Source: Sodalis ligni (lineage in GTDB: Bacteria > Pseudomonadota > Gammaproteobacteria > Enterobacterales > Enterobacteriaceae). Taken from it: a stretch of 64,000 nt of DNA. Position 1 is the stretch's first letter; each line of letters begins with the position of its first letter. The translations under genes were made by a program, and so were the position numbers. The notes beneath the pieces were generated by a model. It saw nothing but the letters and a program-made list of their open reading frames with translations. It searched no databases and was not told where the DNA came from. Positions 1 to 9,486 of this stretch are shown in pieces. Location: positions 806,337-870,336 of the forward strand of contig NZ_CP075169.1 in NCBI RefSeq assembly GCF_016865525.2. The letters are read 5' to 3'.

Positions 1-217
1 AAACGCCGGACAGGGCAATGCCCAGATCTCCTTTTGAAAATCCCTGTTCCATCAGTTGGGGCATCGCCAGGGCGAAGTTTTTCCGCACCAGATAATAAGC
101 GGCATAGCCAAAAAAAATGCCGAGAAACAATTGCCGGCGCAAACGGCGATAAAGAGGATCGGTGCTCTGATCCGGTACCCTTGGCCGATGGGCGGCGGGT
201 TTGAACAAACTTAACAT
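1..217 (-). CDS. glpT: Glycerol-3-phosphate transporter GlpT, N-terminal part only
   Basis: This is the first 72 codons of a gene that runs off the left edge. The reverse strand opens with [11 protein letters not shown], followed by the segment [20 protein letters not shown] and the phrase [12 protein letters not shown]. This is the cytoplasmic N-terminus and first membrane helix of GlpT, the inner-membrane antiporter (major facilitator superfamily, organophosphate:phosphate antiporter family) that takes up sn-glycerol 3-phosphate in exchange for phosphate and is the entry route for fosfomycin. UhpT and other family members are less similar at this N-terminus. The ATG at 217 is preceded by CCGGAGATA, a good ribosome binding site. 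The rest of the protein cannot be judged. The roughly 245 bp upstream contain a weak CRP-like half site (TGTGA near 332) but no convincing GlpR operator. Confidence 0.9.
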   Translation of the reverse strand, partial: MLSLFKPAAHRPRVPDQSTDPLYRRLRRQLFLGIFFGYAAYYLVRKNFALAMPQLMEQGFSKGDLGIALSGV

Positions 218-462
218 CTTATCTCCGGTATTGTCATGGTATGGGCTGCCTGCGGTTTCAGGCGGCAGAAGTATGAACGTCGAAACAAGTCATGTCGCCA
301 GGGGAAATGACCTTCTGTGAAGACAGAGCGGATGTGAATTCAATATATGACAGGAATTTGCCTTAATCGGATAATAACTCTATAAACTTTAGGGTAATAG
401 CCGGCGGGCAGCGCAGAATTCATGGCGAGGCTACCGTGAATAGTTCATTAAGATGCCCGAGC

Positions 463-1251
463 CTAACATTTTTTTACGGATATTTTTTGGCACAGGGCAT
501 CCCAACCGGCGACGAACGCGAGCCTCCACCTGGGTTGGGATGATTCTCGCAGCCGGTTTGACAAGGCGGGTTCCGATACCGCCTGTATCGCGGACATAAC
601 GTCTTCGTCGTTATGGTCGCCGGCTTCCCGCTCATCGACCGTGAAAAACGCCGCCGCAGGTCCGTGCGCGGCAACGTCGATGCCCAGGCGGGCCCATGCC
701 GCAGGCACTATTTTTAGCTGGTTTTTATTGATTGAAAGAACGCGCAGCGATAATGGCGGTTTTTCCGATAAGCGCGATAGCCGGTTATTTTGGACATCAA
801 GGAACTCGAGGGAATCGGGCAAATGCGTCGGCAGCCTGCTTAATTTATTGTTGGCGGCGTTTAGCTCCTTTAAATCGGTAAGCATCCTCGCCGAAATTTT
901 TTTTAGCCGGTTATAGCCGACGTTGAGCTTGCGCAGATTCGGCGGCAAATCGTTCGGCAGGGATGTCAGCTTATTATTGTGGACGTCAAGTATTTCCAAC
1001 CAATAAAGATGCGACATATTAGGCGGCAGGGTGGTGAGATTAAGATCGACCAAGCTTAATTGATTACATTTTCTTTGCCAGCAGTCCTCAAGCATATCCA
1101 CGGCTATCTGCCGCAATTCGTCACTGCCGTGAGCCGCCTGATTTTGCCAGTAACCCCATGAGTCATACAATTCGTTACTGAGTAATCCAACGCATTCAAT
1201 ACTTTCAAATGCCGCAGTGGAATAGCATGTCTTTAATGTTGAAAAATTCAT
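463..1251 (-). CDS. Leucine-rich-repeat protein, possible type III effector of the LPX type
   Basis: This 262-residue protein carries about six tandem leucine-rich repeats between residues 60 and 185. They follow the pattern LxxLPxxLPxxLxxLxVxxNxL (for example LTSLPNDLPPNLRKLNVGYN). This short, proline-containing repeat is typical of the bacterial LPX group: Yersinia YopM and the N-terminal halves of Salmonella SspH/SlrP and Shigella IpaH. The N-terminal 55 residues are mostly helical, as in those proteins. No NEL ubiquitin-ligase domain follows: the last 75 residues are charged and unlike it. A YopM-like scaffold effector or a truncated IpaH-like protein are both possible. There is no Sec signal peptide and no secretion genes or chaperone nearby. 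A role inside host cells is inference from the repeat class only. The gene stands alone between glpT and ygiN in a region that is AT-rich upstream, consistent with acquisition. Confidence 0.7.
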   Translation of the reverse strand: MNFSTLKTCYSTAAFESIECVGLLSNELYDSWGYWQNQAAHGSDELRQIAVDMLEDCWQRKCNQLSLVDLNLTTLPPNMSHLYWLEILDVHNNKLTSLPNDLPPNLRKLNVGYNRLKKISARMLTDLKELNAANNKLSRLPTHLPDSLEFLDVQNNRLSRLSEKPPLSLRVLSINKNQLKIVPAAWARLGIDVAAHGPAAAFFTVDEREAGDHNDEDVMSAIQAVSEPALSNRLRESSQPRWRLAFVAGWDALCQKISVKKC

Positions 1252-1985
1252 AGGGCATGGAATCCTTAATTGGTGTCATAAATATTTTCGGAAATTGGAT
1301 TATTAAAATAAATATAATTTTTGCCTTAACCATTCTAAGACTCGAAAAAAGCCAAAATACTAACTGAGAGATATTATATAATATGTATTCCTCTGGCTCC
1401 TGCCGAGGGCCATATTCATAAGAGATATGATAACCCTGCCGCTCTGTTCAGCCCAGGCTCCATGCTCGGGGAAATCTCCGTTCGGCAATACGGGCCATTC
1501 AATCCGTTATGTTAATGAAAGATATTCAAAACAAGAGTATCGGCATCGGCCATGGTTGGCTTAATTTTCCAAAATAAGTAACTTTAAATGATATATTTTA
1601 GTTTCTAACGCATTTATCATCGTTTGTAAAATATATTTTCCAAGCATGTGTGATGGCTGTTGGCGATGCTTCTTTTTCACTGATCATGACTATTTTTATA
1701 ATAATCATTATTCGCATTATCAATATCAGTAAAAGTATTCATTATCTCAAAGCAGGTGTTGAAACCATGAAATTAATTGACCCTCCATGATAACAAGGAC
1801 CCTGTCACGGCGACGGCTATATAATACTACAATGCGGACGGCACGGTGTAAATTAGCGAAGGGCCAATTTCAAGCTCATCAATGGCATCTGAATCCCCCC
1901 GGAGATAATCCGACAACCACCTGCATAACGCCGGTGATTGTCGGAGGCAGTGCTTACGGCAAATCGCCATCGATATAGGCGTTAA
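1252..1985. other. Intergenic stretch with no supported gene
   Basis: About 730 bp, AT-rich from 1260 to 1380 and 1560 to 1760, holding the promoter region of the leucine-rich-repeat gene. A GC-richer piece at 1780-1975 has a phrase readable as protein (YYNADGTV around 1828-1851), but it is interrupted by in-frame stops on both sides. It could be a remnant of a coding region. I could not assign it. Confidence 0.5.
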
Positions 1986-2297
1986 TCAATCGGTACGCTT
2001 CTCCAGAATATGGAAAGTGACATCCATGACGTCGTTCCTGATGTGGGCGCGGTGCGCATCCATATGCGGCGCCTGTTGATGCTGTTCAAGATGACGTATG
2101 CTTTTCCACTGCTCCAGCATGAAGATGGAGTCAGGGGCGGTTTTTCGCCACGGCACTTGCGCTTTGTAGTCGGTCAGCAAAGTATATTCACCGCAGCCAT
2201 CTTCGGCCAGCACGTTGGGCCGCAGTGCCTGGATAGCAGCCAAAACCGCTTCTCGTCGTCCCGGTTTCACTTTGATTTCTGCAATTACCGTGATCAT
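1986..2297 (-). CDS. ygiN: YgiN-type quinol monooxygenase (ABM family)
   Basis: This 103-residue single-domain protein of the antibiotic biosynthesis monooxygenase fold (ferredoxin-like alpha/beta barrel, usually dimeric) matches E. coli YgiN over its length. Shared features are the opening MITVIAEIKVKPG, the central APDSI.M.EQW and the histidine-bearing HLEQHQQAPHM. YgiN oxidises menadiol-type quinols and forms a possible quinone redox cycle with the quinone reductase MdaB, usually encoded next to it. Here mdaB is absent from the adjacent position, which holds the leucine-rich-repeat gene. The ATG at 2297 follows AGAGGAAGTA, a good ribosome binding site. As in E. coli it lies just upstream of parC, but here on the opposite strand, so the two share a divergent promoter region (2298-2557). 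Confidence 0.85.
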   Translation of the reverse strand: MITVIAEIKVKPGRREAVLAAIQALRPNVLAEDGCGEYTLLTDYKAQVPWRKTAPDSIFMLEQWKSIRHLEQHQQAPHMDAHRAHIRNDVMDVTFHILEKRTD

Positions 2298-2557
2298 TAC
2301 TTCCTCTGTCTTTGGATAAAAATGGGGGCGCCCACTAGTTAACCAAAGACGCGGCCCAGATGCTCGCGATATTTTATAATGTCTTGATCGATGAGCGGCT
2401 GCTTAGGAAATCATTGCATATGAAGGCCGGCGCCGCGGCAATTAACCCCTGTGACAGCCATAGGCCGGATAAGGTACTATCATTGGCTTGAAACCAACAT
2501 ACCCCAGGGTGTGCCAATCTACTCCCGAACACACCGCGGTAAGAGGAAGAACAATCA

Positions 2558-4846
2558 ATGAGTGATTTGGCTCATGACGGCGCGGAACGCCTGGCGCTGC
2601 ATAAATTCACCGAAAATGCGTACCTTAACTACTCCATGTACGTCATCATGGATCGCGCATTACCCTTTATCGGCGACGGGCTGAAGCCGGTACAGCGCCG
2701 TATCGTCTATGCGATGTCGGAACTGGGATTAAACGCCAACGCGAAATACAAAAAGTCCGCCCGTACCGTCGGCGACGTCTTGGGTAAGTATCATCCCCAC
2801 GGCGACAGCGCCTGCTACGAAGCCATGGTGCTGATGGCCCAGCCTTTTTCCTACCGCTATCCGCTGGTGGACGGCCAGGGTAACTGGGGGGCGCCGGATG
2901 ACCCGAAATCCTTCGCCGCCATGCGGTATACCGAGTCCCGCCTTTCCAAGTACGCGGAGCTGCTGCTGAGCGAACTGGGGCAGGGGACGGTGGATTATGC
3001 CCCTAATTTCGACGGGACGCTGCAAGAGCCGAAAACGCTGCCGGCGCGGTTGCCCAACATTCTGTTGAACGGCACCACCGGCATTGCCGTCGGTATGGCC
3101 ACCGACATTCCGCCCCATAATGTCGCCGAGGTGGGCGCCGCCATCATCGAGCTGCTGAATAATCCCGCTGCCACCCTGGAAGACTTGCTTAATCATGTGA
3201 AGGGGCCGGATTTCCCCACCGATGCGGAAATCATTACCCCCCGCGATGAAATCCTCAAAATATACCAAAGCGGGCGCGGATCGGTGCGCATGCGCGCCTT
3301 ATGGCATATGGAGGATGGCGATGCCGTTATCACCGCATTGCCTCACCAGGTGTCAGGGGCGAAAGTGCTGGAACAGATCGCCGGCCAGATGCGCGCAAAA
3401 AAACTGCCGATGGTGGAGGATCTGCGGGATGAATCGGATCATGAAAACCCCACCCGGCTGGTGGTGGTGCCCCGATCGAACCGCATCGATCTGGAACAGG
3501 TCATGAATCATCTGTTCGCCACCACCGATTTGGAGCGCAGCTATCGTATCAATATGAATATGATCGGCCTGGATGCCAGGCCGGCGGTGAAGAACCTGCT
3601 GGAAATTCTCACCGAATGGCTGGTTTACCGCCGGAATACGGTCCGGCGCCGCCTGAACTTCCGGCTGGAAAAAGTGCTGCGCCGCCTGCATATTCTCGAA
3701 GGGCTGCTGGTGGCCTATCTCAACCTTGACGAGGTGATCCGCATCATCCGTACCGAGGATGAGCCCAAGCAGGTGTTAATGCAGGCTTTCGCGCTGAGCG
3801 ATACCCAGGCCGACGCCATTCTGGAATTGAAACTGCGTCATTTGGCCAAGCTCGAAGAGATGAAAATCCGCGGTGAACAGGCGGAGCTGGAGAAAGAGCG
3901 TGAAAAGCTCCAGGGCATTCTCGCCTCTGAACGCAAGCTCAGCAATCTGCTGAAAAAAGAAATCGAGACGGATGTCGCCGCCTATGGCGATCCCCGTCGT
4001 TCGCCTCTGGTGGCGAGAGATGAAGCCAAGGCCCTCAGCGAGCATGAACTGGTTCCCTCCGAGCCGGTAACCATTGTCCTCTCCACCATGGGGTGGGTGC
4101 GCAGCGCCAAAGGCCATGATATCGACCCGGGCGCGTTGAACTACAAATCCGGCGACACCTTCCTCTCCGCCGCGCGGGGCATCAGCAATCAGCCGGTGGT
4201 CTTTATTGATTCCACCGGCCGCAGCTATGCATTAGATCCCTCCTCCCTGCCTTCGGCCCGGGGACAGGGCGAACCCTTAACCGGCAAACTCACCCTGCCG
4301 CCGGGGGCGACCGTCGACCGGATGCTGACCGCCCCCAGCGATCAAAAACTGCTGCTGGCCTCGGACGCGGGTTATGGGTTCTTGTGTACCTTCGAAGACC
4401 TGGTCGCCCGGAACCGGGCCGGCAAGGCCATGCTGACCCTGCCGGAAAACGCCAAAGTCATGGCGCCGCTTTGGGTTAACGACGCTGTCGATTCCCTATT
4501 GCTGGTGATAACCGAGGCCGGCCGGATACTGTTATTCCCGGTGGGGGATTTGCCGCTGCTCTCCAAAGGCAAGGGCAATAAAATCATTTCCATTGCGGCG
4601 GCGGACGCGGCGTCGGGCAAGGATCGTATGGCCTGGCTGCTGTTGCTTTCCACCAAGGCGTCGGTGACCTTCTTTGTCGGTAAACGCAAACTCACTCTGC
4701 GTCCCGAGGATTTACAGAAATACCGTGCCGAACGCGGCCGTAAAGGCACCCTGCTGCCTCGCGGCCTGCAGCGTATCGATCGCATTGAGCTGGATGATCC
4801 GTTAGCGGCTGCTCTCTCCCCGGAAGGGGATGCGCCGGATCGCTGA
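2558..4846 (+). CDS. parC: DNA topoisomerase IV subunit A
   Basis: ParC is the DNA-breaking subunit of topoisomerase IV. With ParE it decatenates daughter chromosomes after replication. The 762 residues show the N-terminal breakage-reunion domain with the catalytic tyrosine in [11 protein letters not shown] (Tyr124), the winged-helix segment [14 protein letters not shown], a coiled-coil (about residues 370-480), and the C-terminal beta-pinwheel blades used for DNA wrapping. The quinolone-resistance positions are wild type: Ser84 and Glu88, equivalent to E. coli Ser80 and Glu84 with a four-residue insertion (DLAHDGA) near the start. The ATG at 2558 follows AAGAGGAAG. The reading frame is complete with no indel, in contrast to many accessory genes in the window. 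plsC and ftsP follow on the same strand. Confidence 0.98.
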   Translation: MSDLAHDGAERLALHKFTENAYLNYSMYVIMDRALPFIGDGLKPVQRRIVYAMSELGLNANAKYKKSARTVGDVLGKYHPHGDSACYEAMVLMAQPFSYRYPLVDGQGNWGAPDDPKSFAAMRYTESRLSKYAELLLSELGQGTVDYAPNFDGTLQEPKTLPARLPNILLNGTTGIAVGMATDIPPHNVAEVGAAIIELLNNPAATLEDLLNHVKGPDFPTDAEIITPRDEILKIYQSGRGSVRMRALWHMEDGDAVITALPHQVSGAKVLEQIAGQMRAKKLPMVEDLRDESDHENPTRLVVVPRSNRIDLEQVMNHLFATTDLERSYRINMNMIGLDARPAVKNLLEILTEWLVYRRNTVRRRLNFRLEKVLRRLHILEGLLVAYLNLDEVIRIIRTEDEPKQVLMQAFALSDTQADAILELKLRHLAKLEEMKIRGEQAELEKEREKLQGILASERKLSNLLKKEIETDVAAYGDPRRSPLVARDEAKALSEHELVPSEPVTIVLSTMGWVRSAKGHDIDPGALNYKSGDTFLSAARGISNQPVVFIDSTGRSYALDPSSLPSARGQGEPLTGKLTLPPGATVDRMLTAPSDQKLLLASDAGYGFLCTFEDLVARNRAGKAMLTLPENAKVMAPLWVNDAVDSLLLVITEAGRILLFPVGDLPLLSKGKGNKIISIAAADAASGKDRMAWLLLLSTKASVTFFVGKRKLTLRPEDLQKYRAERGRKGTLLPRGLQRIDRIELDDPLAAALSPEGDAPDR

Positions 4847-4893
4847 GTATGATCTCGCCTGCCCGCGTCGCGGGCGGGCAGGCCGCACTCGAC

Positions 4894-4956
4894 TACCCTG
4901 AATAATTCAAGTCGCGGGAAAGCCAACGCACCGGCAGCTTGAAGTTTGAGGGGATA
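4894..4956. repeat. Imperfect palindromic intergenic repeat
   Basis: Between parC and plsC the sequence TACCCTGAATAATTCAAGT (from 4894) faces an inverted copy ending CAGCTTGAAGTTTGAGGGG (to 4954), making an imperfect palindrome of about 60 bp. A single related arm, TACCCTTAATACTTCAGGT, recurs at 5856-5874 between plsC and ftsP. Arms of the type TACCCTNAATAATTCNAGT are, as I recall, a dispersed palindromic element in Yersinia/Serratia/Pectobacterium-like genomes. No protein is encoded. It may act on mRNA ends or simply be a miniature element. Confidence 0.55.
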
Positions 4957-4970
4957 AAAATAAAAACCGT

Positions 4971-4995
4971 GGATCCGGCCGGTTGGGCCGGATCC
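4971..4995. terminator. Perfect 10-bp hairpin between parC and plsC
   Basis: GGATCCGGCC is followed by a 5-base loop (GGTTG) and its exact inverse complement GGCCGGATCC. On the plus strand no T-run follows. On the minus strand an interrupted T-run begins about four bases after the stem. It may limit read-through between parC and plsC. A second GC stem (4857-4883, arms GCCTGCCCGC/GCGGGCAGGC) lies just after the parC stop. Confidence 0.45.
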
Positions 4996-5066
4996 GAGCC
5001 GGTAATAGCCGTGTAATTTGTCATCAAGCCGGTATACTGGCGGTGGCTGAGGGTTAAGAGGTTAAT

Positions 5067-5801
5067 ATGTTAGCGATTATTCGCACAATTCTGGTGATAG
5101 TGCTGTCTGCTTGTATCTGCGTCTTTGGGTTGATTTATTGTCTTTTCAGTCCGCGAAATCCTCGCCATGTCGCTACCTTCGGCCATATGTTCGGCCGCCT
5201 GGCGCCGCTTTTGGGGCTGAAGGTGGAGATACGTTGTCCTTCATCCACGACGACCCGGCAAAACTGCATTTATATTGCTAATCATCAAAATAATTATGAT
5301 ATGGTGACCGCCGCGAGCGCTGTGCAGCCCAGAACGGTTACGGTGGGGAAAAAAAGCCTGCTGTGGATACCCTTATTCGGCCAGCTGTATTGGCTGGCGG
5401 GCAATTTATTGATAGATAGGGAAAATCGTTCCAAGGCGCATGGTACTATCAACGAAGTCGTTCGCCAAATCAAAAAGAAAAATATCTCCATCTGGATGTT
5501 TCCGGAAGGGACCCGGAGCCGGGGCCGGGGGCTGATGCCGTTCAAAACCGGCGCTTTCCATGCGGCCATCGCCGCCGGAGTGCCGATTGTGCCGATTTGC
5601 GTGTCTAACACCTCCAATAAAATCAAGCTTAATCGCTGGTCGAACGGGCTGGTCATTGTTGAAGTCATGCCGCCGGTGGATACCGCAGCCTACAGCCGCG
5701 ATAAGGTGCGGGTGCTGACGGAAGATTGCCGCAACATCATGGCGGCCAAGCTGGCGGAACTGAATGCGGAAGTGGCTGAGCGCGAAGCGCGGATAAAATA
5801 G
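5067..5801 (+). CDS. plsC: 1-acyl-sn-glycerol-3-phosphate acyltransferase
   Basis: PlsC transfers the second acyl chain to lysophosphatidic acid, giving phosphatidic acid, the central phospholipid precursor, at the inner membrane. The 244-residue product begins with one hydrophobic segment (about residues 2-27). It has the catalytic acyltransferase motif NHQNNYD (HX4D, about residue 72), the phosphate-binding FPEGTRSRG motif (about residue 146) and the conserved IVPI block. Length and motifs match the enterobacterial enzyme. The ATG at 5067 follows GTTAAGAGG. The parC-plsC-ftsP order is the conserved enterobacterial one, separated here by hairpins and a palindromic repeat, so plsC may have its own promoter. 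Confidence 0.96.
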   Translation: MLAIIRTILVIVLSACICVFGLIYCLFSPRNPRHVATFGHMFGRLAPLLGLKVEIRCPSSTTTRQNCIYIANHQNNYDMVTAASAVQPRTVTVGKKSLLWIPLFGQLYWLAGNLLIDRENRSKAHGTINEVVRQIKKKNISIWMFPEGTRSRGRGLMPFKTGAFHAAIAAGVPIVPICVSNTSNKIKLNRWSNGLVIVEVMPPVDTAAYSRDKVRVLTEDCRNIMAAKLAELNAEVAEREARIK

Positions 5802-5855
5802 GCGGGCTTCTTTGTCCCGTGCCGTTACCGGCGGGACCGCCGCCGGATATATATA

Positions 5856-5880
5856 CCCTTAATACTTCAGGTTGCAGGGT
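5856..5880. repeat. Single arm of the palindromic repeat seen at 4894
   Basis: TACCCTTAATACTTCAGGTTGCAGG resembles the arm at 4894-4917 (TACCCTGAATAATTCAAGTCGC). It lies directly upstream of ftsP, so the ftsP leader carries part of the element. Only one arm is present here. Confidence 0.4.
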
Positions 5881-5895
5881 TCTTGTGGAGTAGAT

Positions 5896-7311
5896 ATGTC
5901 ACTCAGTCGACGTCAGTTCATTCAGGCTTCGGGCATTGCGCTTTGTTCCGGCGCCATACCGCTGAGGGCAGGGGCCTCCGGACAGCCGGCCGCCTTACCG
6001 GTGCCGCCGTTGCTGGAGTCCCGTCGCGGCCAGCCGCTGTTTTTGACCCTGCAGCAGGCGCATTGGGAATTTATCCCCGGCCGCAGGACGGCGACCTGGG
6101 GCATCAACGGCGGTTATCTGGGGCCGACGGTGCGGGTTTATAACGGCGACGACGTCAAGCTTATCTATAACAACCGCCTCAACGAGCCGGTGGCCATGAC
6201 CGTCAGCGGCCTGCAGGTGCCCGGTTCACTGATGGGCGGGGCGCCCCGCATGATGTCCCCCAATGTCGACTGGTCCCCGGTATTGCCTATCCGCCAGCCG
6301 GCGGCAACCTGCTGGTATCATGCCAATACCCCTAACCGCATGGCCCAACATGTTTATAATGGACTGGCCGGACTTTGGCTGGTGGAAGATGAGGTAAGCA
6401 AAGGACTGCCGTTGCCCAATCATTACGGAGTGGATGATTTTCCGGTGATTATCCAGGATAAACGGCTGGATAATTTCGGCGCGCCAGTGTACGACCCGCC
6501 CTCCAGCGGCGGCTTTCTCGGCGATACCTTATTGACCAACGGCGTGCAAAGCCCGTTCCTTGAAGTCTCCCGCGGCTGGGTGCGGCTGCGGTTGATCAAC
6601 GCGTCCAATGCCCGCAGCTACCGGCTGCAGCTCAGCGACGGCCGGTCAATGCAGGTGGTGGCCGGCGACCAGGGCTTTTTACCGGCGCCGGTTGCGGTGA
6701 CCCAATTGTCACTGGTGCCCGGCGAGCGCCGTGAAATCCTCATTGATATGTCGAAAGGGGAAGAAGTGTCCATTACCGTCGGTGCCGCGGCGGGCCTGAT
6801 GGACAGGGTCCGGGGCTTTTTTGAGCCTTCGACCATATTGATTTCCACCGTGGTCTTGACCTTGAAGCCAACCGGCCTGCTGCCGCTGGTGACGGATAAT
6901 TTGCCCATGCGCCTGCTGCCGGATCAGTTCGTGGACGGCAATATCAGCCGCACCCGCGAGTTCCGTCTGGGAGGGAGCCTGCCGGGAATCAACGGCGCCC
7001 TCTGGGACATGAACCGCACGGATTTCCAGGCGCTGCAGGGCAGTTTTGAACGGTGGATAATCTATGCCGATACGCCGCAGCCCTTTCATATCCAGGGCGT
7101 AGCGTTTTTGATCAAACGGGTTAACGGCAACGCGCCGCTGCCGGAAGATCAGGGCTGGAAGGATACGGTTTGGGTGGAGACCGAAATAGAGCTGATGGTC
7201 TGGTATCCCCAGGTCTCCTCGGATCATTTCCCCTTTATGTATTATAACCAGGTCCTGGAACTGGCCGACCGCGGCTGCGCCGGCCAGTTTACCGTGCAAA
7301 CTTCCTCATAA
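5896..7311 (+). CDS. ftsP: Cell division protein FtsP (SufI), Tat-exported multicopper-oxidase-like
   Basis: FtsP (SufI) is a periplasmic protein with the multicopper oxidase fold that has lost its copper sites. In E. coli it localises to the division septum and protects it under stress. The start at 5896 gives MSLSRRQFIQASGIALC, a classical twin-arginine signal peptide (SRRQFIQ) with a short hydrophobic stretch; cleavage is probably after about residue 27. The in-frame codons upstream of 5896 add a non-signal extension and are rejected. Three cupredoxin-like domains fill the remaining 445 residues. Total length (471) is like the E. coli protein. It is the last gene of the conserved parC-plsC-ftsP set and faces dkgA convergently. 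Confidence 0.93.
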   Translation: MSLSRRQFIQASGIALCSGAIPLRAGASGQPAALPVPPLLESRRGQPLFLTLQQAHWEFIPGRRTATWGINGGYLGPTVRVYNGDDVKLIYNNRLNEPVAMTVSGLQVPGSLMGGAPRMMSPNVDWSPVLPIRQPAATCWYHANTPNRMAQHVYNGLAGLWLVEDEVSKGLPLPNHYGVDDFPVIIQDKRLDNFGAPVYDPPSSGGFLGDTLLTNGVQSPFLEVSRGWVRLRLINASNARSYRLQLSDGRSMQVVAGDQGFLPAPVAVTQLSLVPGERREILIDMSKGEEVSITVGAAAGLMDRVRGFFEPSTILISTVVLTLKPTGLLPLVTDNLPMRLLPDQFVDGNISRTREFRLGGSLPGINGALWDMNRTDFQALQGSFERWIIYADTPQPFHIQGVAFLIKRVNGNAPLPEDQGWKDTVWVETEIELMVWYPQVSSDHFPFMYYNQVLELADRGCAGQFTVQTSS

Positions 7312-7481
7312 AACTGGGCATGTACAGATGATTCGGAACCAATAAGGGTGGGAAAGGGTGCGAGAGGAGTAAACCGTCCGCGCCAGGGATGGCGCGGATC
7401 GAGCCCCCAGGGAAGGGTTCACGGCGAGTTTACCATCTCGCACTCTGTCCCGACCTTGCACCTTGGACATTCAGCCCGCTG

Positions 7482-8312
7482 TTAGGGTTTAACAAAGGTA
7501 TCCGGGTTCGGCCCCAGGCGTTTGCCGCTATCCAACCGCCCGATGGCGTCCAGTTCGCTTTGTTCCAGCTTGAAATCGAAAACCTCGGCATTTTCCTTGA
7601 TACGCGCCGGGGTGACGGATTTCGGGATCACTACACGCTGGGAATCCAGATGCCAACGGATAACGATCTGCGCCGGGGTCTTGCCATATTTTTCCGCCAG
7701 CTGGCGAATAATCGGCTGATCAAACACCCCTTTCCCGCCTTGGGCCAGCGGGCTCCAGGCCTCGGTGATAATGTCATGGGCAGCGTTGAACTTGCTTAGT
7801 TCGCGCTGTTGCAGCAACGGATGGAGTTCGATCTGGTTGATAACCGGAACCACGCCGGTTTCATCAAACAGCCGTTGCAGATGGGGGGCATGGAAGTTAC
7901 ACACCCCTATGCTTTTGGCCAGCCCCTCTTCCTTTAGCTTGACCATATCCCGCCAGGCCCGGACATAGGTGTCCTGCGCCGGCGCCGGCCAGTGCATCAG
8001 ATAGAGGTCAACGTAATCAAGCTGGAGTTTTTTCAGGCTCTCTTCCATGGCTTTAGGCGCGGCGCTTTGGTCCGCGTTCCAAAGTTTGGTGGTGATAAAC
8101 AGCTCCTCGCGGGGAAGCGCGGCGGCTTTGATCCCTTGCCCTACGCCCACTTCATTACGGTAAATGGCGGCGGTATCAATGGAGCGATAACCCAGTTTTA
8201 ATGCTTCCCGGACCGAGGATAAGGCCTCTTCGTTACTGGCCTGCCAAACGCCTAAGCCAAACTGCGGCATGGTCTGCCCATCATGAAAAGTCACTGTAGG
8301 TTGCGTTGCCAT
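7482..8312 (-). CDS. dkgA: 2,5-diketo-D-gluconate / methylglyoxal reductase (aldo-keto reductase)
   Basis: DkgA is a cytoplasmic NADPH-dependent aldo-keto reductase that reduces 2,5-diketo-D-gluconate, beta-keto esters and methylglyoxal. The 276-residue product has the family hallmarks: GLGVWQ at the start, the catalytic tetrad pieces YRSIDTAAIYRNE (Asp, Tyr), TTKLW (Lys) and LYLMHWP (His), then the NADPH-binding VIPKSV. The start chosen is the ATG at 8312, preceded by AAAGGAGATACT. An upstream in-frame extension has no support. In E. coli dkgA follows yqhD and both are activated by YqhC. Here yqhD is missing and yqhC is divergent at once upstream. Confidence 0.93.
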   Translation of the reverse strand: MATQPTVTFHDGQTMPQFGLGVWQASNEEALSSVREALKLGYRSIDTAAIYRNEVGVGQGIKAAALPREELFITTKLWNADQSAAPKAMEESLKKLQLDYVDLYLMHWPAPAQDTYVRAWRDMVKLKEEGLAKSIGVCNFHAPHLQRLFDETGVVPVINQIELHPLLQQRELSKFNAAHDIITEAWSPLAQGGKGVFDQPIIRQLAEKYGKTPAQIVIRWHLDSQRVVIPKSVTPARIKENAEVFDFKLEQSELDAIGRLDSGKRLGPNPDTFVKP

Positions 8313-8566
8313 AGTATCTCCTTTATAGCCGGTTGCCGGCGCGCAATAGGCCGGCAGTGGTAAAATCTGTATCACTAGTCTAGTAGACGCCACGGGATGC
8401 GGCAGGTCATGAGGTATACATTCCTATCCTCTATTGTGATTAACGCGGCATCGTGATTCAATGCATATTCCTCCTCGCTGTTTGCCTATTTATCCTAATA
8501 ATTAGAGAAATATCGCCATAAATGGCAAAATAAATGTTGAATCATTCAATAGAGAGAATCCGTACG

Positions 8567-9481
8567 ATGACAGAGAACCACTCCATTTGTACCCGGTTAT
8601 CGATACGCGCCATGGAGTTGCTGCAGCAGAAAAACCGGGTAACCATACCCTATGTCAGGCTGCTGTTTACCGATACCTATTGTGCCCGTACGCCGGTTAT
8701 GTATGAGCCGGGCATTATCATTCTTTTCCAGGGGCGAAAAACCGGCTATCTCGGCAACAAGGTCTTTGACTATAACGCCAGCAAATATTTATTGCTGAGC
8801 GTGCCGCTGCCGTTTGAATGCGAAACCTTTGCCTCGGCGCAAGAACCTCTGGTGGGGTTGGCGATTGGCGTGGATACCCTGATGCTGCAGGATCTGATTA
8901 TCTCCATGGGAGATGACGCGCAGTTCCGGCCGGTAACCGCCCGCTCCAGCGGCATCAATGCGGCGCCCTTGACCGAGGAGCTGTTCTGCGCCGCGGAACG
9001 CCTGCTGGATATTATGGATAAGCCCATGGATGCAAGAGTGCTGGGGCCGAATATCGTGCGGGAAATCATCTATTATCTGCTGCAGGACGTCTGCGGCGAT
9101 GCGCTGTTTGCGCTGGCGAACCGGCAAACGCATTTCAATCAGATCGCCAAGATACTTAAAAAAATAGAAAGGCAGTTCGCCGATAACCTGACCATTGAAC
9201 AGCTGGCCGCCGACGTCAACATGAGCCTGTCGGCTTTTCATCATAATTTCAAGGCGGTGACCAGCACCTCGCCGCTGCAGTATCTTAAAACCTATCGGCT
9301 GCATAAGGCGCGGGTGTTGATGCTGCATGACGGTTTGAATGCCGGCACCGCCGCCATGCGGGTGGGGTATGAAAGCCCGTCGCAGTTCAGCCGGGAATTC
9401 AAACGCTACTTCGGCGTTTCCCCCAGGGAAGACGTGGCGCGAATTCGAACTCCCGGCTCCGGTTCGGCTATGCAGATTTAA
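8567..9481 (+). CDS. yqhC: AraC-family regulator YqhC
   Basis: YqhC is the aldehyde-responsive activator of dkgA (and of yqhD where present). The product has the AraC-type N-terminal regulatory domain (about residues 15-190; key phrase [13 protein letters not shown]) and a C-terminal double helix-turn-helix (about 200-300; [21 protein letters not shown] and [17 protein letters not shown]). It is divergent to dkgA across about 250 bp, which should hold its operator. The ATG at 8567 ([12 protein letters not shown]) is preceded by GAGAG at about ten bases. An upstream ATG at 8534 adds eleven residues and cannot be excluded. With yqhD gone, dkgA may be its only local target. Confidence 0.9.
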   Translation: MTENHSICTRLSIRAMELLQQKNRVTIPYVRLLFTDTYCARTPVMYEPGIIILFQGRKTGYLGNKVFDYNASKYLLLSVPLPFECETFASAQEPLVGLAIGVDTLMLQDLIISMGDDAQFRPVTARSSGINAAPLTEELFCAAERLLDIMDKPMDARVLGPNIVREIIYYLLQDVCGDALFALANRQTHFNQIAKILKKIERQFADNLTIEQLAADVNMSLSAFHHNFKAVTSTSPLQYLKTYRLHKARVLMLHDGLNAGTAAMRVGYESPSQFSREFKRYFGVSPREDVARIRTPGSGSAMQI

Positions 9482-9486
9482 TTATT

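Noticed and set aside
318..360. CRP-like site before glpT
   Set aside because: Only one TGTGA half site; the second half is missing.
1787..1978. Short frame upstream of ygiN
   Set aside because: Low complexity, no ribosome binding site, no homologue recognised.
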